Part shown: piece after piece, positions 7,215 through 14,786 of the stretch
Layout of the letters: every line of letters begins with the position of its first letter
Numbering within the stretch: the first letter of the stretch is position 1
Source of the DNA: UBA11524 sp034104265
GTDB lineage: Bacteria > Bacillota > Clostridia > Christensenellales > Aristaeellaceae
Assembly: GCA_034104265.1 (NCBI GenBank)
Contig: JAXEEE010000171.1
Location: forward strand, 1 to 19,246
DNA: 19,246 bases
Direction of reading: 5' to 3'
The notes under the pieces: generated by a model
What the model was told of the DNA's origin: nothing
What the model saw: the letters and a program-made list of their open reading frames with translations, nothing else
Database searches by the model: none
Translations under genes and position numbers: made by a program

Positions 7215-7464
7215 AGCCGTGGAGACCCTGCTCCTGACGCTCCATGTTCTCGATGACAACGTCGTAAATCTCGCCCAGGCTCGCGCAGTATTCGAGTACC
7301 TTCCAGGGCTCGTTGGTGTGATAGTGAATCTTGATCAGCTCGTCGTCGCCGACAGCCAGCAGGCAGTCGCCCTTAAAATGCTCGGTGAAGTAATCGTTGA
7401 TGACGTCCTCGTCCAGATCGTGCCCCTCAATGAGCAGTTGGGTGTCAAACTTGAATTCCAGCAT
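7213..7464 (-). CDS. Small stand-alone FakA/DAK-associated domain protein
   Basis: An 83-residue protein that matches the part of FakA/YloV (fatty acid kinase, DAK2 family) after the kinase domain. The central stretch AVGDDELIKIHYHTNEP and the end GEIYDVVIENM correspond to the VVGDDxxVKVHVHTNxP and IxIxNMREQ signatures of that domain. It has no nucleotide-binding DAK2 or fatty-acid-binding EDD domain of its own. The start chosen is ATG 7464, with AAGGAG 8 nt upstream; an extension to 7527 lacks a ribosome binding site and family similarity. It lies 96 nt downstream of polA on the same strand and may be cotranscribed. Family similarity is recalled, not computed. Whether it acts as a partner or regulator is unknown. 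Confidence 0.7.
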   Translation of the reverse strand: MLEFKFDTQLLIEGHDLDEDVINDYFTEHFKGDCLLAVGDDELIKIHYHTNEPWKVLEYCASLGEIYDVVIENMERQEQGLHG

Positions 7465-7560
7465 GACGCTATCTCCTTTGCGTGCGCGAAGAAAACGCGC
7501 GTAATTGACAGGGTAACGATATATCATTCGATGCGGATGGGGCTGATTCCTGCCGGCGGG

Positions 7561-10197
7561 TCATTTTGCCTCGGCCCAGTTCGCGCCCCGATGCACCTCC
7601 GCCAGCAGCGGTACGTTCAGCGTGATCACCTGCTCCATGCAGGTTTTCAGCAGCGCGGCCGCCACGTCCGCTTCCTCCGGCGGACACTCCAGCAGCAGCT
7701 CGTCATGCACCTGCAGGATCAGCCGGCTCCGCAGCTTCTCCCGGCGCAGCGCCTCGTCTACGCGAACCATCGCCAGCTTGATGATGTCCGCCGCCGTCCC
7801 CTGCACCGGCGTGTTCATGGCCGCCCGCTTGCCGAACTCCCGAATCGCCGCCCGGGAGGATTTCAGCTCCGGCAGATACCGGCGGCGGTTCATCAGCGTC
7901 AGCGCGTAGCCCCGCTCCTCGCCCTGGGCTGCGCATTCGTCCATGAAACGCTTCACCCCCGGGTACTTGGCGAAGTACCGCGCAATGAACTCCCGGGCCT
8001 CCGCCTGACTCACGCCCGTGTTCCGTGCCAGACCAAAGCCGCTGATGCCGTAAATCAGCCCGAAGTTCACCGCCTTGGCCCGGGAGCGCAGCGTGCCGTC
8101 CACCTGGTCGAGCGGTACCTCGAAGATCTCGCTGGCCGTCCGGGCATGCACGTCCTGCCCTGTGCGGAAGGCCTCTACAAGGGCCTCGTCGCCGGAGAAG
8201 TGCGCCATCAGCCGCAGCTCAATCTGGCTGTAGTCCGCGTCCAGCAACACCCAGCCGGAGCGCGGCAGGAACGCCCGGCGGATCTCCTTGCCTTCCGCTG
8301 TCCGCACGGGGATGTTTTGCAGGTTCGGCTCCAGGGAGGAAATCCGCCCCGTGGCCGTGGCCACCTGGTCGAAGGTGGAGTGTACCCGCCCCGTGGCGTC
8401 CGTCAGGCGAAGCAAACCCTCCACATAGGTGCTGTTCAGCTTCGTCAGCTGCCGGTAGCGCAAAAGCGGCGTGATCACCTCCGGCGCAATGTCCTGCAGA
8501 TTCTCCAGCACCTCAGCCGAGGTGGAGTAGCCCTTCTGGGTCTTTTTCCCGTGGGGCAGCTGCAGGTCCTCAAAGAGCACCTTGCCCAGCTGCTGGGTGC
8601 TGTTCAGGTTGAAGGGCTTCACCCCGCAGGCCGCGAAAACCTGCTGGCGCAGCTCCTCGATTTCCACGGTGTAGCGCTTGCCCAGCTCCCGCAGGAAGTC
8701 AAGATCCACCGTAAAGCCCAGCTCCTCCATCCGGTACAGCGCCATCGAGAGGGGCTGCTCCACGTCCTGCATCAGGCGGGTCATGCCGTCGGCCTCCACC
8801 CGGGCCTGCTGCCACAGGCTCAGGGAAAGCAGCCCCCGCGCGTCCTCCGGCATGTCCGGGCACAGGGCGGACAGGCTGTAGCTCTTCTCCTGGGGGTTGA
8901 TCAGGTACGCGCCCAGCATCGTGTCCCAGCGGAAGCCCTCCGGCTGGGGCAGACCGTGGCGGCGCAGCAGGTGCATCAGCCGCTTGCCGTCGTGAACGAC
9001 GGCAGGGTGGGCGGCGACGTCCGGCGCAATGGCCGCCAGCACATCGGCGGGATCCAGCCCGGGGGTCAGCAGATCGCCCCCCAGAGAAACCGTCAGGCAC
9101 CGGTGATCCATGGCCGCCAGGGATACGGCGGTGTCCGTCAGGTACACAGCCAGGGGCCGGGAAGCCTCCGTTAAAGAGGCCAGCCAGGCGGCGAGAGCCT
9201 CCGGCGTGTCCGCCTGCTGCATTTCCCCGAAGGGCAGCAGGGCCAGGGTGGGTACGGCCTCCGCCGGAGCGGATGATTCCGCCGTGGAGGAAGCCGGGGC
9301 AGGAGCAGTCGTCGGGGCGGAGGCTGCCGCTGGTTGGGCCGCCTCGCCGGTGAGACGGCGGATGAAGGCGTTCAGCTTCAGCTGGCGCAGGGCGGGCAGC
9401 CCCTGGGTCATGTCGGGCAGCGCCACGTCCGCCAGGGCGAAGGTCACCGGCGCGTCCCGGCGGATGGTGGCCAGCTCCCTGCACTGCCGGGCCTGATCGG
9501 CGTAGGTGGCCAGCTTCTCACCCAGCTTGCCCTTCACCTCGCCCGCGTGGGCCAGAATGCTGTCCAGCGAGCCGTACTGCTGCAGGAGCTTCACAGCGGT
9601 CTTGTCGCCCACGCCGGGGATGCCGGGAATGTTGTCGCTGCTGTCCCCGGCCAGACCCTTCCAGTCGGTGACCTGCTCGGGGGAGAAGCCGTACTCCTCA
9701 TGCACGGTGGCGGGGGTGAAGCGGATGGTCTCGCTGATACCCTTGCGGGTGAACATCATCTCCACCCCCTGGCCCACCAGCTGCAGCGCATCCCGGTCGC
9801 CGGTGAGCAGCAGGGGCGTGACCCCGGCCGCCGCGCCCTTGAGGGACAGCGTGCCCAGCAGATCGTCCGCCTCCCAGCCGGCAAGGGCGTACCAGCGGAT
9901 CCCCATGTCCGTCAGCAGCTCCCGGACGGTATGCAGCTGCTGGCGCAGCTCGGGCGGCGTGGCGGCGCGGCCCGCCTTGTAATCGGCATAGACGGTGTGG
10001 CGGAAGGTGGGGCCGTGCTCGTCAAAGCACACGGCCAGATAGCGCACGTTCTCCTCGCGGATCACCTTCAGCAGCATGTTCAGGAAGCCGTGGAGGGCGT
10101 TGGTGTACACGCCCTCGCCGTTGTCCATCACGGGCAGGGCGTGGAAAGCCCGGTGCATCAGGCTGTTGCCGTCCACGATCAGGAAAATGTCGTTCAT
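7561..10197 (-). CDS. polA: DNA polymerase I
   Basis: An 878-residue DNA repair and Okazaki-fragment-processing polymerase. The 5' nuclease domain occupies about residues 1-280 (DGNSLMHRAFHALP, WEADDLL, TGDRDALQLV, GIPGVGDKTAVKLL). An Ala/Pro/Ser-rich linker (about 285-315) leads to a degenerate 3'-5' exonuclease-like domain in which the usual DxE motif is absent (LAVYLTDTAVSL), so proofreading is probably lost, as in Bacillus and Thermus Pol I. The polymerase domain has motif A DYSQIELRL (Asp655), motif B RSRAKAVNFGLIYG (Lys708) and motif C VHDE (Asp832). ATG 10197 is preceded by AAAGGAG; an upstream extension to 10389 has no ribosome binding site and is not part of the family. It has its own promoter and diverges from the YlbJ-like gene. 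Confidence 0.97.
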   Translation of the reverse strand: MNDIFLIVDGNSLMHRAFHALPVMDNGEGVYTNALHGFLNMLLKVIREENVRYLAVCFDEHGPTFRHTVYADYKAGRAATPPELRQQLHTVRELLTDMGIRWYALAGWEADDLLGTLSLKGAAAGVTPLLLTGDRDALQLVGQGVEMMFTRKGISETIRFTPATVHEEYGFSPEQVTDWKGLAGDSSDNIPGIPGVGDKTAVKLLQQYGSLDSILAHAGEVKGKLGEKLATYADQARQCRELATIRRDAPVTFALADVALPDMTQGLPALRQLKLNAFIRRLTGEAAQPAAASAPTTAPAPASSTAESSAPAEAVPTLALLPFGEMQQADTPEALAAWLASLTEASRPLAVYLTDTAVSLAAMDHRCLTVSLGGDLLTPGLDPADVLAAIAPDVAAHPAVVHDGKRLMHLLRRHGLPQPEGFRWDTMLGAYLINPQEKSYSLSALCPDMPEDARGLLSLSLWQQARVEADGMTRLMQDVEQPLSMALYRMEELGFTVDLDFLRELGKRYTVEIEELRQQVFAACGVKPFNLNSTQQLGKVLFEDLQLPHGKKTQKGYSTSAEVLENLQDIAPEVITPLLRYRQLTKLNSTYVEGLLRLTDATGRVHSTFDQVATATGRISSLEPNLQNIPVRTAEGKEIRRAFLPRSGWVLLDADYSQIELRLMAHFSGDEALVEAFRTGQDVHARTASEIFEVPLDQVDGTLRSRAKAVNFGLIYGISGFGLARNTGVSQAEAREFIARYFAKYPGVKRFMDECAAQGEERGYALTLMNRRRYLPELKSSRAAIREFGKRAAMNTPVQGTAADIIKLAMVRVDEALRREKLRSRLILQVHDELLLECPPEEADVAAALLKTCMEQVITLNVPLLAEVHRGANWAEAK

Positions 10198-10210
10198 GGC
10201 AGGGTCTCCT

Positions 10211-10239
10211 TTGTCAGGGGATGATAGAGTTAGTATACC
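10211..10239 (+). promoter_or_regulatory. Possible promoter for the YlbJ-like gene
   Basis: TTGTCA (10211-10216), a 17-nt spacer and TATACC (10234-10239). The -10 box overlaps the polA -10 box on the other strand. Matches are 5/6 and 4/6, so this is weaker than the polA promoter. Confidence 0.4.
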
Positions 10240-10260
10240 ACACCTGCGGGAAAATGAAAA
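10232..10260 (-). promoter_or_regulatory. polA promoter
   Basis: On the minus strand, TTTTCA (10260-10255), a 17-nt spacer and TATACT (10237-10232), preceded by TGG (extended -10). It lies 34 nt upstream of the polA start codon. Confidence 0.65.
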
Positions 10261-10330
10261 AGGGAGGTTGGGGACTTTTTTGCCTGCGGCGAGCATTTCC
10301 CGCATATCCTTGGCCGGGGAGGTGACGGCC

Positions 10331-11161
10331 ATGCGCCTGACGCTCATTGCGCTGCTGATGCTGATGCTATTGCAGCCCCAGACGGTCATGACCGCCGCCG
10401 GGGATGCCTGCGCGCTGTTTGTCCGCAGCGTGCTGCCGGGGCTTTTGCCCTACATGACGCTCTCGCTGATGCTGGTGAGCCGCGTCCCCCGGATGAACCC
10501 GCTGCTGCTGACGCTGCTGGGCTGGGGCGGAGGCTCGCCCACGGGAGGACGGCTGCTGGCTTTGTGCCCCGGGCTGACGGCGCGGGAGCAGGCTGCACTT
10601 GCGGTGCGCTGCGCCACCATGAGCCCCATGTTCCTGCTGGGCACCATCGGGGGGTGGCTGGGGTCAGGCGCGGCGGGGGTGTGCGTGCTGACGGGCGTGC
10701 TGGCGGGGGCGATGGTGGCCGGTGCGCTGGCCGGGCTGATTCCACGGAGAGCAGCGGAGCGTCCGCCCGTCCCGCCGCCGGAGCCCCTTGCCCTGGGCCA
10801 GGCCGTGGAGCAGACTGCCCGTACCATGCTGATGATCTGCGGCACCATGGCGCTGATGCGGGTGCTGGCCGCGCTGGCGGGGGAGGCGACAGGCCGTGCC
10901 CTGCCCTGGCTGAGCCTTCCCCTGACTACATTGCTGGAGGTTACCACTGGCACGAATCAGATCGCCTCGCTGCCCCTGCCGCTGCCCCTGCGGGCGGCGA
11001 TGATCGCGGGGGCTGCGGGCTTTGGCGGCCTGGCAGTGATCCTGCAGAACCGGGCCGTGTGGCCGGAGGGGCTGCTCTCCCTGCCGGAGCAGCTGCTGTG
11101 GCAGACCGTCCACGGGGGCGCGTCCTTCCTGATCACCCTGGGGCTGATGATGCTGGCATAA
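10331..11161 (+). CDS. YlbJ-like integral membrane protein
   Basis: A 276-residue hydrophobic protein resembling the sporulation integral membrane protein YlbJ and related nucleoside-recognition (Gate) domain transporters. Conserved-looking signatures are WGGGSPTGGRLLA (residues 65-77), LEVTTGTNQIA and GFGGLAVILQ, which match the family's YPxGAK, LExTxG and FGGLSVxxQ positions. It has multiple membrane segments from residue 4 onwards; the substrate is unknown. In Bacillus, YlbJ is made in the mother cell, so its presence hints at a spore former, but the likeness is by eye. ATG 10331 has a strong GGAGGTGA 5 nt upstream. A longer in-frame ORF from 10076 would overlap polA antisense and is rejected. 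It ends at a bidirectional-looking hairpin. Confidence 0.7.
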   Translation: MRLTLIALLMLMLLQPQTVMTAAGDACALFVRSVLPGLLPYMTLSLMLVSRVPRMNPLLLTLLGWGGGSPTGGRLLALCPGLTAREQAALAVRCATMSPMFLLGTIGGWLGSGAAGVCVLTGVLAGAMVAGALAGLIPRRAAERPPVPPPEPLALGQAVEQTARTMLMICGTMALMRVLAALAGEATGRALPWLSLPLTTLLEVTTGTNQIASLPLPLPLRAAMIAGAAGFGGLAVILQNRAVWPEGLLSLPEQLLWQTVHGGASFLITLGLMMLA

Positions 11162-11163
11162 GG

Positions 11164-11192
11164 AACGCCTCCCCGGCAGGCGGGGAGGCGTT
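11164..11192. terminator. Hairpin between convergent genes
   Basis: A perfect 12-bp stem (11164-11175 with 11181-11192) with a 5-nt loop GCAGG, located between genes that end at 11161 (plus) and 11200 (minus). There is no U tract on either side, so it may act as a shared, weakly intrinsic terminator or as an mRNA 3'-end stabiliser. Confidence 0.6.
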
Positions 11193-11199
11193 GGACGCG

Positions 11200-11841
11200 T
11201 CACACAAGGGACGTCAACAGCGGAAAATACATCATCACCGCAGCGGCGATCACCAGCACCCAGCCGCCGATGATCTGCCCCAGCCGGCCCATGTCGGACA
11301 GCTCCGCGTGGCTGAACACCCACTGCCGGCCCAGGAAGTACATTTTCTCCGGGAGCAGCACGTACAGCGTGCCCAGCACATACAGCACCGTGCCCACCAC
11401 CAGCAGATGGAGTGAACCCCGGGCCTCCGTCACGCCGAAGGCCATCCGGCACATGACGTCCGCCAGGGGCGCGCGGCCCAGGGGCGACGGTTCGTTGCCC
11501 ACGGTCACGGTGATGGCATGGGACGTGTAGGCGTAGGGCGTGCCGTCGTCATTGCACAGGTTCGCGCCGTTCCATTGGCCGGTGAGGGTCGCCCCGTCGG
11601 CAAAGGCGATGGATACCATGTTCCCGTCCCGGCAAAGCACGGCAGTGAAGTCCGTGTCCGCTGCCGTGCCGGTGAACGTCACCGCGCCGTCTTCCCAGGT
11701 CATGGTGATGGGCCCGTAGCCTGCCTCCGTCCGGGGCAGGAACACATCCCCGGCATACACGCCCTGCCGGGTGTTCAGGAGCGCGGCGGGAGTCAGCAGC
11801 ACAGCCAGGCCCAGGGCCAGCAGGATGATCTTTTTCGTCAT
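11200..11841 (-). CDS. Small membrane-anchored protein, unknown function
   Basis: A 213-residue protein. An N-terminal hydrophobic segment (about residues 5-22) is followed by a Thr/Gly/Asp-rich extracytoplasmic-looking region (about 23-140) that appears beta-rich. Two further membrane segments lie near 145-164 and 188-209, separated by a charged loop (LPEKMYFLGRQWVFSHAELSDM). I do not recognise the family. ATG 11841 has AAGGAGG upstream. It starts 33 nt after the ATPase gene on the same strand, so the two are probably cotranscribed, but no shared function can be stated. Confidence 0.75.
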   Translation of the reverse strand: MTKKIILLALGLAVLLTPAALLNTRQGVYAGDVFLPRTEAGYGPITMTWEDGAVTFTGTAADTDFTAVLCRDGNMVSIAFADGATLTGQWNGANLCNDDGTPYAYTSHAITVTVGNEPSPLGRAPLADVMCRMAFGVTEARGSLHLLVVGTVLYVLGTLYVLLPEKMYFLGRQWVFSHAELSDMGRLGQIIGGWVLVIAAAVMMYFPLLTSLV

Positions 11842-11874
11842 GAGGGGTATCCTCCTTCGCGTGATGATGGGATG

Positions 11875-12615
11875 TCAGTCCTCCGGCAGCTGGGGCAGGA
11901 GGCTTTTCCGGCGGTTGATGAACATCTCCGTCACCCGGTAGCCCTCCGTGTCCTCATAGGCGACGGGATGAATGGCCCCGCCGTCCAGACTGAGCAGGGC
12001 TGCGCCGGGCAGGCCCGTCAGAATGGGGGAGTGGGTGGCCAGGATGAACTGCGCCCCCGCCTGGGACAGCCGGTGCAGCTCGCACAGGAGGTTCAGCTGC
12101 CGCTGGGGAGACAGTGCAGCCTCCGGCTCGTCCAGCAGGTACAGCCCGCCGGGACGGAAGTCTCCTTGGATCAGATGCAGGAAGCTCTCCCCGTGGGACT
12201 GGCGGTGGAGGCTCCTGCCGCCGTAGCGGGCGTAGAAGTCCTCCTCCGGATCGCCGTCCCGGTAATCCTCAGCCCGGGTGGCCACGTTGTAGAAGCTCTC
12301 CGCCCGGAGAAAGTAGCTGTGGCTGGGCCTTCGCGGCCCGCGGACAAGCCGGATGGCCTCGTGCAGGGGTGAGTGGCTGTCATAGGTGGCGAAGCGGTAG
12401 TTCCACCCGCCGCCCTCGGGGTTCAGGCCCAGGGCCAGGGCGATACCCTCCAGCAGGGTGGACTTGCCGCTGCCGTTCTCGCCCACCAGGCAGGTGACCG
12501 GGCTGTCGAACAGCAGCGCGCCCTCAAAGCCCAGGGCGGGGATGGCGCGCAGGTAGCTGTCCGGGGCCAGACTGTCCCAGTCGATGGACAGCCCCCGCAG
12601 AAGCAGCCCGTTCAC
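11875..12615 (-). CDS. AAA family (ABC-type) ATPase
   Basis: A 246-residue stand-alone ATPase of the RecF/ABC-like type. Walker A is GENGSGKS (residues 45-52), the ABC signature-like sequence is RQSHGES (about 141-147), Walker B is LYLLDEPEAAL with Asp162-Glu163, and the switch histidine is in ATHSPI (His195). There is no membrane domain and no coiled coil, so it is unlike SMC proteins; related small ATPases occur alone in many Firmicutes with unknown roles. It has a GTG start at 12615 with GGAGG at 12624-12628. A terminator hairpin at 12640-12667 sits just upstream, so expression needs read-through from pgsA or a promoter I cannot see. Confidence 0.85.
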   Translation of the reverse strand: MNGLLLRGLSIDWDSLAPDSYLRAIPALGFEGALLFDSPVTCLVGENGSGKSTLLEGIALALGLNPEGGGWNYRFATYDSHSPLHEAIRLVRGPRRPSHSYFLRAESFYNVATRAEDYRDGDPEEDFYARYGGRSLHRQSHGESFLHLIQGDFRPGGLYLLDEPEAALSPQRQLNLLCELHRLSQAGAQFILATHSPILTGLPGAALLSLDGGAIHPVAYEDTEGYRVTEMFINRRKSLLPQLPED

Positions 12616-12639
12616 GGCGCGTCCCTCCTCATCATGCAG

Positions 12640-12667
12640 AAAATGCCGCCCGGTGGAAGGGGCGGCA
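12640..12667 (-). terminator. Terminator after pgsA
   Basis: On the minus strand, TGCCGCCC (12667-12660), an 8-nt loop and GGGCGGCA (12651-12644), followed by TTTTC. It lies between pgsA and the GTG start of the ATPase gene. Confidence 0.7.
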
Positions 12668-12687
12668 GGGAAAAAGGCTCGCAGGTC

Positions 12688-13224
12688 TTACTTCATGGTG
12701 CTGATGACGCTGCGGTTGTTGCGGAAGTATTCCACGCCGCTCCACAGTGTCATGACCAGTACCAGCAGGGTCAGCGCGCCGCTGATGATGCTGCCCATCA
12801 CCGGCTGGCGGGAGAGCATCAGCCACAGAATCAGCACAATCTGCACCGTGGTCTTGATCTTGCCCAGCTTGCCCGCGGCGATGACCATGCCCTTGCTGCC
12901 AGCCACCATGCGCAGGCCGTCCACACACAGCTCCCGCGCCAGGATCACCACCACCACCCAGGCCAGCATCAGCCCCTGCTGGATGAGCATGATCAGCGCG
13001 GAAAGCACCAGCAGCTTGTCCGCCACGGGATCCACAAACTTGCCGAAGTCGGTGACAATCTGCTGCTTGCGGGCAATGTGCCCGTCCAGGAAGTCCGTGA
13101 AGGCCGCCAGGGCGAACACCGCCGCCGCCAGCAGGTTGCATACGGTGGTATTGGGATACATCAGCGCCACCATCAGGGGGATCAGCGCGATGCGGGTCAG
13201 GGACAGCTTGTTCGGCAGATTCAT
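12688..13224 (-). CDS. pgsA: CDP-diacylglycerol-glycerol-3-phosphate 3-phosphatidyltransferase
   Basis: A 178-residue membrane enzyme that makes phosphatidylglycerol phosphate from CDP-diacylglycerol and glycerol 3-phosphate, the committed step to phosphatidylglycerol and cardiolipin. It carries the complete CDP-alcohol phosphotransferase motif DGx2ARx8Gx3Dx3D: Asp47-Gly48, Ala51-Arg52, Gly61, Asp65 and Asp69. NLPNKLSLTRI at the N terminus and about four to five membrane segments fit PgsA, and the length is typical. Its ATG overlaps the rimO stop by 4 nt (ATGA). The rimO-pgsA order is common in Firmicutes. A terminator follows at 12667-12640. Confidence 0.95.
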   Translation of the reverse strand: MNLPNKLSLTRIALIPLMVALMYPNTTVCNLLAAAVFALAAFTDFLDGHIARKQQIVTDFGKFVDPVADKLLVLSALIMLIQQGLMLAWVVVVILARELCVDGLRMVAGSKGMVIAAGKLGKIKTTVQIVLILWLMLSRQPVMGSIISGALTLLVLVMTLWSGVEYFRNNRSVISTMK

Positions 13225-14543
13225 ACCATCTCTCCCATCAGGTCGTAGGGTTCAGCCCGGGTGATTTTCACCTGGACAAACTGGCCGGGCTCGGGCACGG
13301 TGGCGCCGGTGAAGAGAATCTCCCCGTCGGTTTCGGGGGCCTCCCGCTGGCTGCGGCCCAGAATGTTGCCCATATCGTCCCGATCGGTGACAAGAACCTT
13401 CTCGATTTCCCCCAGCCTGCGCTGGTTGCGCTTGAGGGAAATGCCCTGCTGCAGGGTCATCAGCCGGTCAAGACGCTCCTGCTTGACCTCCTCGGGAATC
13501 TGGTCGGGCATGCGGGCGGCGGGGGTATCCTCCTCGGCGGAATAGGCAAAGGCGCCAAGGCGGTCGAACTCCGCTTCCTGAAGGAAGTCCATAAGCTCCT
13601 GGAACTGCTCCTCGGTTTCCCCGGGGAAGCCCACAATGATGCTCGTGCGCAGGGTCAGATCCCGCTCCCGGGCCAGGCGCAGGCAGCGGCGGATATCCGC
13701 CGAGGTGCCCCTGCGGTGCATGCGGCGCAGGATCACATCATTGATGTGCTGGATGGGCAGATCCAGGTACTTGCAGATGTTGGGGGTGTTTGCGATCACG
13801 TCCAGCAGACGCTCGTCGGTCTCATCGGGGTAGCAGTAGAGGACGCGCAGCCAGTCCACGCCGTCGATGGCGGCGGCCTTGCGCATCAGCTCGGGCAGGG
13901 CGGAATGCTCCTGCCAGTCCGTGCCGTAGCGGGTGGTGTCCTGGGCCACCAGGATGTGCTCGCGCACGCCCTGCCGGGCCAGCTGCCCCACCTCGCCCAG
14001 GATGGCGTCCTCGCTGCGGGAGCGGTAATGGCCGCGGATCAGCGGGATGGCGCAGAAGGTGCAGCGGTTGTCGCACCCGTCGCCGATGCGGGTGTAGGCG
14101 GTGTAGGAGGGGGTGGTCAGCACCCGGTCATGCTCGAAGAAGTCGAAGCGTTCGGCGCACAGGCTGTTGCGCTGATGCGTGCGCATCGCCGTGTCGATGG
14201 CGTCGGCCAGCTGATCGTACTGGTTCACGCCCATCAGCAGGTCAATCTCGGGGATTTCCTCCAGGAGGGATTTCTCGTACCGCTGGGCCAGGCAGCCCGT
14301 CACCACCAGCAGCTGGCAGCGGCCGGTCTGTTTGTAGCGGGCCATCTCCAGGATGGCGTCGATGGACTCCTCCTTGGCGGACTCAATGAAGCCGCAGGTA
14401 TTCACCATCAGCACGTCAGCCTGGGCGGGATCGCCGGTGAAGCCGAAGCCTCGGGACTTGAGCAGGCCCAGGGCGGTCTCGGAGTCCACGCGGTTCTTGT
14501 TGCAGCCCAGGGAGATCATGCCGACCAATCGTTGTTTCGTCAT
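13221..14543 (-). CDS. rimO: Ribosomal protein S12 methylthiotransferase RimO
   Basis: A 440-residue radical SAM enzyme that adds a methylthio group to the conserved aspartate of ribosomal protein S12. The N-terminal UPF0004 domain has cysteines 14, 50 and 84 for the auxiliary 4Fe-4S cluster, the radical SAM motif GCDNRCTFC has Cys157, Cys161 and Cys164, and a C-terminal TRAM domain follows. ISLGCNKNRVDSE and IPLIRGHYRSR point to RimO rather than MiaB. ATG 14543 follows AAAGGA and begins the family's conserved N terminus; the extension to 14960 runs into repeat DNA and is rejected. Promoter at 14578-14606. Confidence 0.95.
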   Translation of the reverse strand: MTKQRLVGMISLGCNKNRVDSETALGLLKSRGFGFTGDPAQADVLMVNTCGFIESAKEESIDAILEMARYKQTGRCQLLVVTGCLAQRYEKSLLEEIPEIDLLMGVNQYDQLADAIDTAMRTHQRNSLCAERFDFFEHDRVLTTPSYTAYTRIGDGCDNRCTFCAIPLIRGHYRSRSEDAILGEVGQLARQGVREHILVAQDTTRYGTDWQEHSALPELMRKAAAIDGVDWLRVLYCYPDETDERLLDVIANTPNICKYLDLPIQHINDVILRRMHRRGTSADIRRCLRLARERDLTLRTSIIVGFPGETEEQFQELMDFLQEAEFDRLGAFAYSAEEDTPAARMPDQIPEEVKQERLDRLMTLQQGISLKRNQRRLGEIEKVLVTDRDDMGNILGRSQREAPETDGEILFTGATVPEPGQFVQVKITRAEPYDLMGEMV

Positions 14544-14577
14544 GGTTCGTTCCTTTCCGTGGTTGGATACAGGTGAT

Positions 14578-14606
14578 ATTGTAGCACGTTTGCGGCTTTT
14601 TGAAAA
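14578..14606 (-). promoter_or_regulatory. rimO-pgsA promoter
   Basis: On the minus strand, TTTTCA (14606-14601), a 17-nt spacer and TACAAT (14583-14578), preceded by TGC (extended -10). It is immediately followed upstream by the hairpin ladder starting at 14626. Confidence 0.65.
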
Positions 14607-14625
14607 GACCGCCGGGTGAGAAACT

Positions 14626-14786
14626 GCCCGCAGCGCGGGCGGGAGCGCGTGCTTTCCCTGAAGGGAGCGGGGTTCTCTTGCCCGCAGCGCGGGTGGTGGG
14701 GAGGATTTTCCTCGTGCGGAAAAGGGGCGTTCCTTTGCCCGATGCGCGGGCATGGGGGCTGTTCTTTCCCACTCGCGGGAAAGAAC
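14626..14786. repeat. Ladder of six hairpins with 27-30 bp spacing
   Basis: Six short inverted repeats with arms at 14626-14631/14635-14640, 14655-14658/14663-14666, 14681-14685/14689-14693, 14706-14711/14718-14723, 14736-14741/14747-14752 and 14761-14770/14777-14786. Their centres are 26.5 to 29.5 bp apart. The stems differ in sequence (GCCCGC, TCCC, CCCGC, TTTTCC, TGCCCG, GTTCTTTCCC) but each pairs with its own partner. No gene is seen here. Confidence 0.75.

Noticed and set aside
6404..7259. Overlapping open frames through the R2/Y repeats that look like a repeat protein
   Set aside because: The apparent peptide repeats come from DNA repeats whose spacing is not a multiple of three between copies (201, 97 and 172 bp). 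There is no start signal and no consistent frame.
7465..7560. Separate promoter between polA and the FakA-like gene
   Set aside because: The AT-rich stretch near 7517-7527 offers only poor -10 matches and no -35 at proper spacing.
7024..9174. Long plus-strand open frame antisense to polA
   Set aside because: It lies opposite strongly conserved DNA polymerase motifs, has a His/Gln/Arg-biased composition typical of antisense frames in GC-rich DNA, and has no ribosome binding site.
10076..10330. Upstream in-frame extension of the YlbJ-like gene
   Set aside because: It is antisense to the start of polA and crosses the promoter region. ATG 10331 has a strong GGAGGTGA.
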